The notes beneath the pieces were generated by a model, which was not told the DNA's origin, did not search any database, and saw only the letters and a program-made list of their open reading frames with translations. This document shows, piece after piece, positions 34,419 through 41,864 of a DNA stretch of 64,000 nt. Position 1 is the first letter of the stretch; every line of letters starts with the position of its first letter. The position numbers were made by a program, and so were the translations under genes. This DNA is from Acidobacteriota bacterium (GTDB lineage Bacteria > Acidobacteriota > Blastocatellia > Pyrinomonadales > Pyrinomonadaceae): positions 1 through 64,000 of the forward strand of contig JAIVJZ010000003.1 of the NCBI GenBank assembly GCA_020199775.1, given 5' to 3'.

Positions 34419-35495
34419 CTAACGATCTCGCGCGGGCGGCGCGGCGCGGCGCGTGTTTGCGTCGGCCGCCGCCGCGGGGCGGCCTTCGGCATTGCGCTTG
34501 GGGGCGCGTCCGGTCGAAGCGCGCGTGACGAGGCGCGTCGAGATGTGGATGTCCGTCCCCTGCTGCTCCGAGTGTTCGACGCTGGCGATGAGAGCTTCGA
34601 CGGCGCGGCGGCCGAGTTCTTCGCGCGGCAGGCTCACGGTCGTCAGCGGCGGCGCGGCGAGTTGGGCGAAGGCGATGTCGTCAAACCCGACGACCGACAC
34701 GTCGCGCGGCACTTCGACGCCGCGCTCGCGAAACTCCTGCATCACCCCGAGCGCCATCATGTCGTTGGCGACGACGACGGCGGTCGGCATCTCCCCGCCG
34801 CGTTCGAGCAGGGCGCGCGCCGCCTGCCGCCCGCCGTCGAGTTTGAAATTGCCGTCGTACACCTGCGGCGAGGTTTCGGGCAGGTGGCGCGCGAGCGAGT
34901 TGCGGAAAGCGTCGAGCCGCTTGACGGCCGAGCGCAGGCGGCGCGGCCCGCCGACGAAAGCGATCTCGCGATGGCCGAGCGCGACGAGGTGCGCGATGGC
35001 CTCTTCGATCCCCGTGTCGTAGTCCACGACGATGTTGCTCATGCACCGCCCCGCGCTCCCCAGATCGAGGAAGACGACGCAGACGCGCTGCCTCGCCAGT
35101 TCGCCGACGAGCGTGGTGTCGAGTTCCGAAGTCATCAGCGCGACGCCCGCCACCTTGCGTTCGATGAGCCGCTGCACGTAGCTCGACGTGCGCTTGGCCT
35201 CGTAGTTCGTGTTCGACAGGATCAGATCGTATCCGCGCTCGAAGGCCGCCCGCTCGATTGATTTGACGAGTTCGGGGAAGAATGGGTTCGAGATGTCCGA
35301 GATGATCAGGCCGAGCGTGTTGCTGCGCCCGGAGGCGAGGCTGCGCGCGTGCGCGTTCGGGTAATAGCCGCACCGCTCGACGGCGCGCAGCACCCGCTCG
35401 CGCGTCTCGTCCGTTACCCGCCTCGTCTTGTTGATGACGTGAGAGACGGTGGCCGTCGAAACGCCCGCCTCCCGCGCCACGTCTTTGATACGCAT
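34419..35495 (-). CDS. LacI-family transcriptional repressor
   Basis: 358 residues from ATG 35493-35495; upstream in-frame codons lie in a repeat and are not coding. The DNA-binding domain MRIKDVAREAGVSTATVSHV and hinge (RSLASGRSNTLGLI) are classic, followed by a periplasmic-binding-like sugar domain (~60-330). The C-terminal tail is Arg/Ala-rich. Located between galK and a GH43 gene. The best operator candidates are the two TAAnCGnTTA sites at the TonB-receptor promoter (45981-46002). Ligand is probably arabinose- or galactose-related. Confidence 0.93.
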   Translation of the reverse strand: MRIKDVAREAGVSTATVSHVINKTRRVTDETRERVLRAVERCGYYPNAHARSLASGRSNTLGLIISDISNPFFPELVKSIERAAFERGYDLILSNTNYEAKRTSSYVQRLIERKVAGVALMTSELDTTLVGELARQRVCVVFLDLGSAGRCMSNIVVDYDTGIEEAIAHLVALGHREIAFVGGPRRLRSAVKRLDAFRNSLARHLPETSPQVYDGNFKLDGGRQAARALLERGGEMPTAVVVANDMMALGVMQEFRERGVEVPRDVSVVGFDDIAFAQLAAPPLTTVSLPREELGRRAVEALIASVEHSEQQGTDIHISTRLVTRASTGRAPKRNAEGRPAAAADANTRRAAPPARDR

Positions 35496-35502
35496 ATTAG
35501 CT

Positions 35503-35586
35503 GAACGATGAAGTCGGAACGCGGAACGATGAACTGAAAGCAAGCTGTCTGTACTTCATCGTTCATCGTTCATACTTCATCGTTTA
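35503..35586. repeat. Heptamer palindrome, copy 4
   Basis: Left arm GAACGAT, GAAGTCG, GAACGCG, GAACGAT, GAACTGA; right arm TTCATCG, TTCATCG, TTCATAC, TTCATCG. It fills the gap from just before lacI to the end of galK and overlaps galK: the codons for the last residues (NDEV) and the TGA lie in the right arm. Core 35517-35539 is identical to three other copies. Confidence 0.92.
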
Positions 35587-36751
35587 TTTCCTTCGCTCCT
35601 TCACCCGCTTCGGACACGTAAATGTTGGGCGTCAGGCCGGTCGCGCCGGTGTATCCGCGCGTGATGGTCTCGCGAAAATCTTCGAGCCGGTCGCGGCGGA
35701 CGAGGTTGACGGTGCAACCGCCGAAGCCGCCGCCCGTCATGCGCGCGCCGAGCGTCGCGCCCGCGAGCGACGTGGCAATTTCGACCAGCACGTCGAGTTC
35801 GCGGCAACTCACTTCGTAGTCCTGCCTGAGCGACTCGTGGCTCGCGAGCATCAGTCTGCCCATCTCTTCCAGCCGCCTCTCCCTGAGCGCGGCGGCGGCG
35901 TCGAGCGTGCGCGCGTTCTCCGTCACGACGTGGCGGCAGCGCCGCCCGACCACTTCCGGCAGCACATGGCCGTAACGCTCGAAATCCGCTTCGCTCACGT
36001 CGCGCAACGCGCGTATGTTCGCCAGCCCCTCGCGCCGCAGCAACTCCACGCCCTCTTCACACTCCGCGCGCCGCAGGTTGTATTCCGACGCGGACAATTC
36101 GTGCTTGACGCGCGTGTCGCAGATGACGACGAGCGTTTCCGTCGTGTCAACCGGGATGGCCTGCGTCTCAAGCGTGCGGCAGTCGATCAGGAGCGCGTGA
36201 CCGGCGCGGCCGAGCGCGACGATGAATTGATCCATGATGCCCACCTTCGCGCCGACGTACGTGTGCTCCGCCTCCTGCCCCGCGAGCGCGAGTTCGACGC
36301 GGTCAACTTCCACGCCCGCGACGGACGCGAGCGCGAGTCCCGCAGAGACTTCGAGCGCAGCCGAGGACGACAGCCCGCCGCCGACCGGCACGTCCGAACT
36401 GATGACGAGGTCTGCCCCGCCGAGCCGCACGCCGCGCCGTTCCAGAGCCTGCGCGACGCCTTCGACGTAATCCAGCCAGATGCCGCGCTCGCGCATCCCC
36501 GGCCGGTCGAGATCGAATTCGGCGTGCTCGCCCAGATTCAGAGAGAAGACGCGGACGCGTCTATCGGCGCGCGCTGCGGCGGCGACACACGTCTCACGGT
36601 CAATCGCCATCGGCAGCACGAAGCCGTCGTTATAGTCCGTATGCTCGCCGATCAAATTGACGCGGCCGGGCGCGCGAAACAGGCGCGGCGTTTGCTCCGC
36701 TGCTCCGTACACATCCAGAAAGGCGCGCCGGAGCGCGGCCGTGTCAATCAA
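35570..36751 (-). CDS. galK: Galactokinase
   Basis: 393 residues from a TTG start (36749-36751) preceded by GGAGAGGAGG. GHMP kinase motifs: GRVNLIGEHTDYNDG (~28-42), the P-loop-like GGGLSSSAALE (~115-125) and GGFGGCTVNL near the C-terminus. Converts galactose to galactose-1-phosphate (Leloir pathway). Its start overlaps the galT stop by 8 bp, so the pair is translationally coupled. The C-terminal residues are encoded by a repeat element. Confidence 0.95.
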   Translation of the reverse strand: MIDTAALRRAFLDVYGAAEQTPRLFRAPGRVNLIGEHTDYNDGFVLPMAIDRETCVAAAARADRRVRVFSLNLGEHAEFDLDRPGMRERGIWLDYVEGVAQALERRGVRLGGADLVISSDVPVGGGLSSSAALEVSAGLALASVAGVEVDRVELALAGQEAEHTYVGAKVGIMDQFIVALGRAGHALLIDCRTLETQAIPVDTTETLVVICDTRVKHELSASEYNLRRAECEEGVELLRREGLANIRALRDVSEADFERYGHVLPEVVGRRCRHVVTENARTLDAAAALRERRLEEMGRLMLASHESLRQDYEVSCRELDVLVEIATSLAGATLGARMTGGGFGGCTVNLVRRDRLEDFRETITRGYTGATGLTPNIYVSEAGEGAKEINDEV

Positions 36752-37778
36752 CGCCCGCCTCCTCTCCCGGCTTCTCGCCCGCCCCGCGCGTCGTTTGCCA
36801 GACGACCGGCGCGACGTGCGCGCGCAGTTCGGCGGCCTTCTCTTCGGCGAGCGTGTCGTTGATGAACATCCCTGCGCCCGACTCGCTGCCCGCGAGATAT
36901 TTCAACTTCGTCGCCGTGCGCAGCGGCGGGTAGAACTCGATGTGAAAGTGATAGTAGTCGTAGTCGCCGCCGTCCGCGGGTCGCTGGTGCAAGACCATCA
37001 TGTAGGGGAACGAGAGGTCGAACAGTTTATCGTAAGCGGCGATGACGGTCTTGAGAATCGCGGCGAGATCGCGTTGCTCCGCATCGTCCATGTCGGTCAG
37101 GGCTTGCAGGTGGCGCGCGCTCGCGATGTGGACTTCGTAGGGGTAGCGCGCGAAGAAAGGGATATAGGCCGCGAAAGAATCGTTCTCCGCGACGACGCGA
37201 CGGCCGTCCGTTCTTTCATTCGCCACGATGTCGCAGAGCAGGCAGTGATTCGTCTTCTCTTTGTGCGCGCGCGACTGTTCGAGTTCGCGTGCGATGCGGG
37301 GCGGGATGAACGGGTAGGCGTAAATCTGGCCGTGCGGGTGGTGGAGCGTGACGCCGATGGCCTCGCCCTTGTTCTCGAAGATGAAGACGTATTCGACAAA
37401 CTCGCGCGCCGAAAGTTCGCGGAAGCGATCCGTCCAGACCTGCACCAGTTGGTAAATCTGTTCGACGGGCTCGCGGGCGAGCGTCGAATCGTGGTGCGGC
37501 GTGTAGACGATCACCTCGCAGACGCCGACGCCGGGGCGCACCGGGTAGAGTTCCGACGCCTCGACGGCGGGCTCCGGGGGTTCGGGTTGCAGACTCGGAA
37601 AACGGTTCTCGAAGGCGACGATTGTATAAGTGGGTTCGGGGATTTCCGTGGGGAAGCCGCCGGGCTTCGTGGGGCAGAGCGGGCAGAAGTCGGCGGGCGG
37701 CAGGAAGGTGCGCGTCTGCCGGTGCGTGGCCGTTGCCACCCATTCGCCCATCAAAGGATTCCAGCGAAGTTCAGACAC
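36744..37778 (-). CDS. galT: Galactose-1-phosphate uridylyltransferase
   Basis: 344 residues from GTG 37776-37778 with GGAGGAGAG directly upstream. Zinc ligands in FCPLCP, catalytic HxH in HHPHGQIYAY (~150-155; His is uridylylated), second CLLCD pair and the closing YYHFHIEFYPP. Length fits the ~340-residue GalT family. Overlaps the 57-aa gene upstream by 8 bp and galK downstream by 8 bp. Confidence 0.95.
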   Translation of the reverse strand: MSELRWNPLMGEWVATATHRQTRTFLPPADFCPLCPTKPGGFPTEIPEPTYTIVAFENRFPSLQPEPPEPAVEASELYPVRPGVGVCEVIVYTPHHDSTLAREPVEQIYQLVQVWTDRFRELSAREFVEYVFIFENKGEAIGVTLHHPHGQIYAYPFIPPRIARELEQSRAHKEKTNHCLLCDIVANERTDGRRVVAENDSFAAYIPFFARYPYEVHIASARHLQALTDMDDAEQRDLAAILKTVIAAYDKLFDLSFPYMMVLHQRPADGGDYDYYHFHIEFYPPLRTATKLKYLAGSESGAGMFINDTLAEEKAAELRAHVAPVVWQTTRGAGEKPGEEAGVD

Positions 37779-37944
37779 GCCTCTCCTCCGTCGCCTGCGG
37801 CTCCACGTCCGGCTCCGCGCGCCGCTCCGAAGACCCGGCCGCGCCCTCGTCCCCTTCCGAATTTGAAGTGGCGGCCGTCTCATCTTCAAAGGTGTAGAAG
37901 ATGAGGTAACGCCCGTCTTCGAGAGTGATCTGCCTGCGTTGCAT
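37771..37944 (-). CDS. 57-aa conserved-looking small protein coupled to galT
   Basis: From ATG 37942-37944, with AGGAG four bases upstream, to TGA 37771-37773, overlapping the galT GTG by 8 bp. The peptide starts MQRRQITLEDGRYLIFYTFE and ends in an acidic, low-complexity tail (SNSEGDEGAAGSSERRAEP...). The compact first half could be a small beta-hairpin. Good ribosome site and coupling support a real gene; function unknown. Confidence 0.65.
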   Translation of the reverse strand: MQRRQITLEDGRYLIFYTFEDETAATSNSEGDEGAAGSSERRAEPDVEPQATEERRV

Positions 37945-37997
37945 GCCGCTCCTGAACCGCCCCGGCCTGTGTTGTTGAAGCACGAATTAAAGCACGG

Positions 37998-38009
37998 ATT
38001 TTAACCGAC
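37998..38009 (-). promoter_or_regulatory. Candidate promoter upstream of the 57-aa/galT/galK genes
   Basis: Minus strand GTCGGTTAAAATCC; TAAAAT (37998-38003) 54 bp before the ATG. Same core as the sites at 6409 and 24555, so galTK may have its own promoter besides read-through from GH43. Confidence 0.45.
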
Positions 38010-38051
38010 CGTGCGAACTATTTCATTTCCGGTTTCGACCGGCGAGACCGT

Positions 38052-39308
38052 TCACCGCCCCGTGACGGCAGCGGCGGGGACGATGACGGGCGCGGGCTTC
38101 GCGAGCGTCGAAGGGCTGCCCCATTCGACGCGCGGCCAGCCTTTGCGATAGACGAGCCGATCCATGAGCATGATGCGGCGCACGTCGCGGTCGCCCGCGA
38201 TGGCGGCGTCGGTGTTGCGCTTGCCCGCGTCAATCGCGTGATAGATGATCCAGTCGTCTCCGACAGCGTCGCGGACGACGGAGTTGTGACCGGGCGCGAT
38301 GAAGCGCGTGTTGAGTTCGAGAATGACGCTTTGCGGTTCGCCCGTCGCCGAGGCCAAAGTCTCGAACGGCCCTTCGGCCGAGCGCGAGCGCGCGACCATC
38401 ACGGCGTAGTGCGCCTTGTCGCCGCAGCAGTTGTCGCCCGAAAAGAAGAGATAGTAAAAGCCGTCGCGCTCCGTCACCCACGCGCCTTCGACGAGGCGTT
38501 GATAGTTCGCCGGGTCTTCGGTCTTGATGGGAAACACGACTTCGCGCGCACGACTTCCACGCTTGAAGCTCACGCGGTCGGCGGCCAACTCCTGCACGCG
38601 CAGCGGCTCGAAGCCCGAACCCCAGTAGAGCAGACGCTTGCCCGTGCGCGGGTCGTCGTAGGCCATCGGGTCGATGTTGACGAACGACTTGCCGCACTTC
38701 AAAGGCTTCCCCGTGTCCGTGAACGGCCCCTGCGGATTCTTCGCCGTGGCGACGGCGAGGCACAAGCCCGTGAGCGTATTCGGGTCGGCCGAGTAGTAGA
38801 GGTAAAACGTGTCGCCGTGCTGGCTGACGTGCGGAGCCCAGAACTTCTGCGTCTGGTTTGCCCAGATGGGTTTGACGGGCAGCGCGTCGCCGAGCCGTTC
38901 CCAACGCGTGAGGTCGCGCGAGCGTGCGACCTGTATGTTGATGGTCTGGCCCGCAATCGTCGCCTGCGTGGCGTAGGCGTAGTAGAAGCCGTCCGAGGCG
39001 CGCATCACGGTCGGGTCGGGAAAGTCTTCGTCGAAGATCGGATTCGTGTAAGTTTGCCGCGCGACGCTTTGCGCCCCGCGCCCCGGACGATTCCGGTCGC
39101 GACTCTGCGCGGCGAGCGAAACCGGGAACAGAGAAGAGAGCGTCGCGAATATCAGGGCAAGCGTGAGCGAACCCGCGCGCCGAAACAACTGCCGAGACCA
39201 TGCTCTTTCCCGCCTGCTCAACCGGCGAAAGACGCGGGCAGCGACGAGCCGCCGCGCCTCTACGGTCTCGCCCAAGCTTTCCGGTTTCGCTCTCGAAGTG
39301 TGCTTCAT
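38052..39308 (-). CDS. Second secreted GH43-type glycosidase
   Basis: 418 residues from ATG 39306-39308 after GGAGAAG. An N-terminal basic stretch precedes the signal helix (SLTLALIFATLSSLFPVSLAAQ, ~42-62). Catalytic domain: YTNPIFDEDFPDPTVMR (Asp base), FWAPHVS, the NIDPMAYDD region and acid Glu in RLVEGAWVTE. No extra C-terminal domain, unlike the paralogue at 32531. Predicted arabinan or arabinoxylan debranching. Confidence 0.88.
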   Translation of the reverse strand: MKHTSRAKPESLGETVEARRLVAARVFRRLSRRERAWSRQLFRRAGSLTLALIFATLSSLFPVSLAAQSRDRNRPGRGAQSVARQTYTNPIFDEDFPDPTVMRASDGFYYAYATQATIAGQTINIQVARSRDLTRWERLGDALPVKPIWANQTQKFWAPHVSQHGDTFYLYYSADPNTLTGLCLAVATAKNPQGPFTDTGKPLKCGKSFVNIDPMAYDDPRTGKRLLYWGSGFEPLRVQELAADRVSFKRGSRAREVVFPIKTEDPANYQRLVEGAWVTERDGFYYLFFSGDNCCGDKAHYAVMVARSRSAEGPFETLASATGEPQSVILELNTRFIAPGHNSVVRDAVGDDWIIYHAIDAGKRNTDAAIAGDRDVRRIMLMDRLVYRKGWPRVEWGSPSTLAKPAPVIVPAAAVTGR

Positions 39309-39319
39309 CTTCTCCGTCT

Positions 39320-39997
39320 CTACTTCGCCGTCACGACGCGCACGGAGTCCCAATGGTTCTCCGCGCTGCTCCAGCCGTAGAGCATGACGCGGAAGGAGCG
39401 CGGCATGTTCTTGATGGTCTTGCTCAAGCCCTCTTGCCCGTTGAGCATGAAGAGAAACTCGTCGCCGCGCCGCACGATGCCGAGCGTCGGGTTCTTGAGT
39501 TTCGTGCCGAGCTTGCGGTTGTCGAGTCGTTCGCCCGCGCCATCCACCACCGCCCACGCTTCCAGAGTCTTTTCGCTCGTCAGCATCCACTCGATGCGAT
39601 TGCGCCCGGAGCCGTCGAACATGATGGCGAGGACTGCCGTGCCGAGCGTATCTTTCTGCCCCGGCGCGGGCAGCAGCGACTCAACCTTCGTAATCGTGCC
39701 CTCGAAGATGAAACGGTCGCTCGTAAAACTCTGCTTGCTGCGGACGCCGGAACGCGAGGCGTGCATGCCGCGCATGCGCAACTCGCCCGCTTCCAGTTTG
39801 AGTTTGCCGCCGCTCGTGCCCTCGAAGCTGAACCGCTCCCACTTGTCGGCGTCGAGTTGCTTGCCGTCGAAGTCGTCGCCCCACTGTTCGACCTGTGGCT
39901 GGCGTTGCGGCGCGGGCGTGCCTTCTTGCGCGAGCGCGAACGCCGCACTCAAGGACACGGCCACGGCCAGACTAACAATGCGCGAAAAACTTTTCAT
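39320..39997 (-). CDS. Secreted concanavalin A-like (lectin/glucanase-fold) protein
   Basis: 225 residues from ATG 39995-39997; GAGGGAG lies 6 bp upstream. Signal peptide ends near ALAQE. The mature part WGDDFDGKQLDADKWERFSF then GELRMRGMHASR and FIFEGTITKVESLL follows the beta-jelly-roll pattern of LamG/DUF1080/GH16-like folds. No GH16 catalytic ExDxxE is seen, so a carbohydrate-binding role is preferred. Stop is 12 bp before the GH43 start. Confidence 0.75.
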   Translation of the reverse strand: MKSFSRIVSLAVAVSLSAAFALAQEGTPAPQRQPQVEQWGDDFDGKQLDADKWERFSFEGTSGGKLKLEAGELRMRGMHASRSGVRSKQSFTSDRFIFEGTITKVESLLPAPGQKDTLGTAVLAIMFDGSGRNRIEWMLTSEKTLEAWAVVDGAGERLDNRKLGTKLKNPTLGIVRRGDEFLFMLNGQEGLSKTIKNMPRSFRVMLYGWSSAENHWDSVRVVTAK

Positions 39998-40033
39998 CAC
40001 TGGCTCCCTCGGATCAATCTACTAAATGCGCGT

Positions 40034-41749
40034 TTAAAAATGCACGTTGGCGAGCCGCCGGACGATCTCTTTGCGCTCGTTCCGCGCCTGCTCCTTCTGC
40101 CCCTCGTTCAGACGCTTGAAGGTGGCGAGCGCGGCCTGCGCTTCGGCCGTGCGCTTCTGGCGCGTGTAGACGCGACCGAGTTGGTAGTGCGTTTCGGCCG
40201 ACTTCGGATCGAGAGCGACGGCGCGCGCGAGTTGTTCGGCGGCCGAATCCAGACGCTCCGTGCGCAGGTAAAGTTTCCCCAGCGCGAGCCGCGCGGAGGC
40301 GAGCGTCGGGTCGAGTTCGACGGCGCGCAGCAGAGCCTTTTCCGGGCGCGCGGTGTCCGAAGGATTTTGCTTGAGCAGGATGTCGGCCAGCAGGTAATGC
40401 ACGGTGGCGAGTTGCGGGTTGACCGCGACGGCGCGTTCGTAAAACTTGATGGCTTCGTCGTAACGGCCCTGCTCGGCGTATGCGAGTCCGAGGTAGGCGA
40501 GCGCGGGGGCGGCCTGCGGGTCGAGTTCGGCGGCGCGCGCGAGCGCGGGGGCGGCCTCCACGCTCTGATGCTCGGTCATGTAGGCGAGGCCGAGCGCGAA
40601 CCAGAGTTTCGCCGAATGCGGGAACGTCTTTAAAGCCTCCTGCAAACGGATGACGGCGGCCTTCGGGGCTTGCGAGTTGATGAGGAGCAGCGCGTAGCGG
40701 AAACGGTAATCCTCGCTCGCGGGCGCGCGCTCGACGGCGAGGCGCATCGCCGGGATCGCGTTCTCGACGCGGCCGATGGATTCGTAGAGATCGGCGAGCG
40801 CGGCGTAGACGGGAGCGGCGTCCACGCCGCGCGCGACCGCCGACTCCAACAGGCGACCGGCGGCCGCCACGTCTTTACGCGCGCGATAAATTCGCGCAAG
40901 GCTCACGACGGCCTCGTCGTTCGCGGGGTCGGCGGAGACGGCGGCGTTCAACTCCGCCGCCGCCTCGTCCAACAAGTTAGCTTCGAGCAGAGCCGCGCCG
41001 AGTTCGGCGCGCGATTGCGCGGAGGAAACTTCCCCGGCGGTCGAGGCCGTAGTTGCGCCCGTCAGGCGCGCGGCATAGTCGCGGTAGTGTGCGGCGGCGG
41101 CCGTCGCGTCGTCGAGACGCAGCGCGATGACTGTGAGGGCGCGTGCGATCTCTGCGTCGGGCGCGATTGTCTGGGCGCGCGCGAAGAGCGCGCGGGCGGC
41201 GAGCAGGTCTTCGCGCGTTGACGAGGCGAAGCGAATTTGCGCGAGGTTGACGAGCGCGCTCGGTTGACGGGCATCGAGTTTGAGCGACGCCTCGAACTCG
41301 GCGGCGGCCTCGACGGCACGCCCGCGCCGGAAGAGGATCGCGCCGTAGTTGTTGCGCGCCTCGGCGGAGCGCGGGGCGTTCCCGGCGGCGGCGGCGAAAT
41401 GCGTCTCGGCCGCCTGAAGGTCGCCCGCGCGTGCGGCGAGCGCGCCGAGATAGGTGTGCGCCTCGACGTTCTTCGGATCGCGTTTGAGGGCGCGCTCGAA
41501 GAGAGTTTTGGCCGCCGCGCCGTCGCCCCGCGCTAAAGCCGCGACGCCTTGCGCGACCAGAGTCGAAGCGTTTTCGGCGGGACGCGTCGAGGGCGCGGCC
41601 GCCGCCTTTTGCGCGGTGTGAAAAGAAGGTCGTCCGGGCGTGACGATAACCGTAACTGCGGGCGCAGAAACGCCGTGCGCCGCGACAGCAGCCGACAGGC
41701 TGACGAGAAGCGCGGCCAAACAAAACGGACTTGGCGGCAAGCGCGGCAT
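40034..41749 (-). CDS. Secreted tetratricopeptide-repeat protein next to TonB receptor
   Basis: 571 residues from ATG 41747-41749 (no clear Shine-Dalgarno; a GTG ten codons upstream is possible). Signal peptide FCLAALLVSLSAAVAAHG. From ~residue 65 to the end about 14 TPR units follow, e.g. AAKTLFERALKRDPKNVEAH, EAIKFYERAVAVNPQLATVH, SAAEQLARAVALDPKSAETH. Likely periplasmic or outer-membrane bound. It is the first gene after the TonB receptor (116-bp gap), the place of SusD in Bacteroidetes systems. Confidence 0.88.
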   Translation of the reverse strand: MPRLPPSPFCLAALLVSLSAAVAAHGVSAPAVTVIVTPGRPSFHTAQKAAAAPSTRPAENASTLVAQGVAALARGDGAAAKTLFERALKRDPKNVEAHTYLGALAARAGDLQAAETHFAAAAGNAPRSAEARNNYGAILFRRGRAVEAAAEFEASLKLDARQPSALVNLAQIRFASSTREDLLAARALFARAQTIAPDAEIARALTVIALRLDDATAAAAHYRDYAARLTGATTASTAGEVSSAQSRAELGAALLEANLLDEAAAELNAAVSADPANDEAVVSLARIYRARKDVAAAGRLLESAVARGVDAAPVYAALADLYESIGRVENAIPAMRLAVERAPASEDYRFRYALLLINSQAPKAAVIRLQEALKTFPHSAKLWFALGLAYMTEHQSVEAAPALARAAELDPQAAPALAYLGLAYAEQGRYDEAIKFYERAVAVNPQLATVHYLLADILLKQNPSDTARPEKALLRAVELDPTLASARLALGKLYLRTERLDSAAEQLARAVALDPKSAETHYQLGRVYTRQKRTAEAQAALATFKRLNEGQKEQARNERKEIVRRLANVHF

Positions 41750-41864
41750 GGGCTTGAAGTGTGTGCGGGTGTGCGGCACGAAGGCCGCGTTGGGGGAAAA
41801 TGAGCGGCGCGGGAAGACTTACTGCCGTACTCCCCCGCGCCGCCCGCTCGCCTCAAATGTCGAA

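Noticed and set aside
34250..34492. Short ORF over the CACAGAG-type palindrome
   Set aside because: Its sequence is only the repeat arms translated; no ribosome site.
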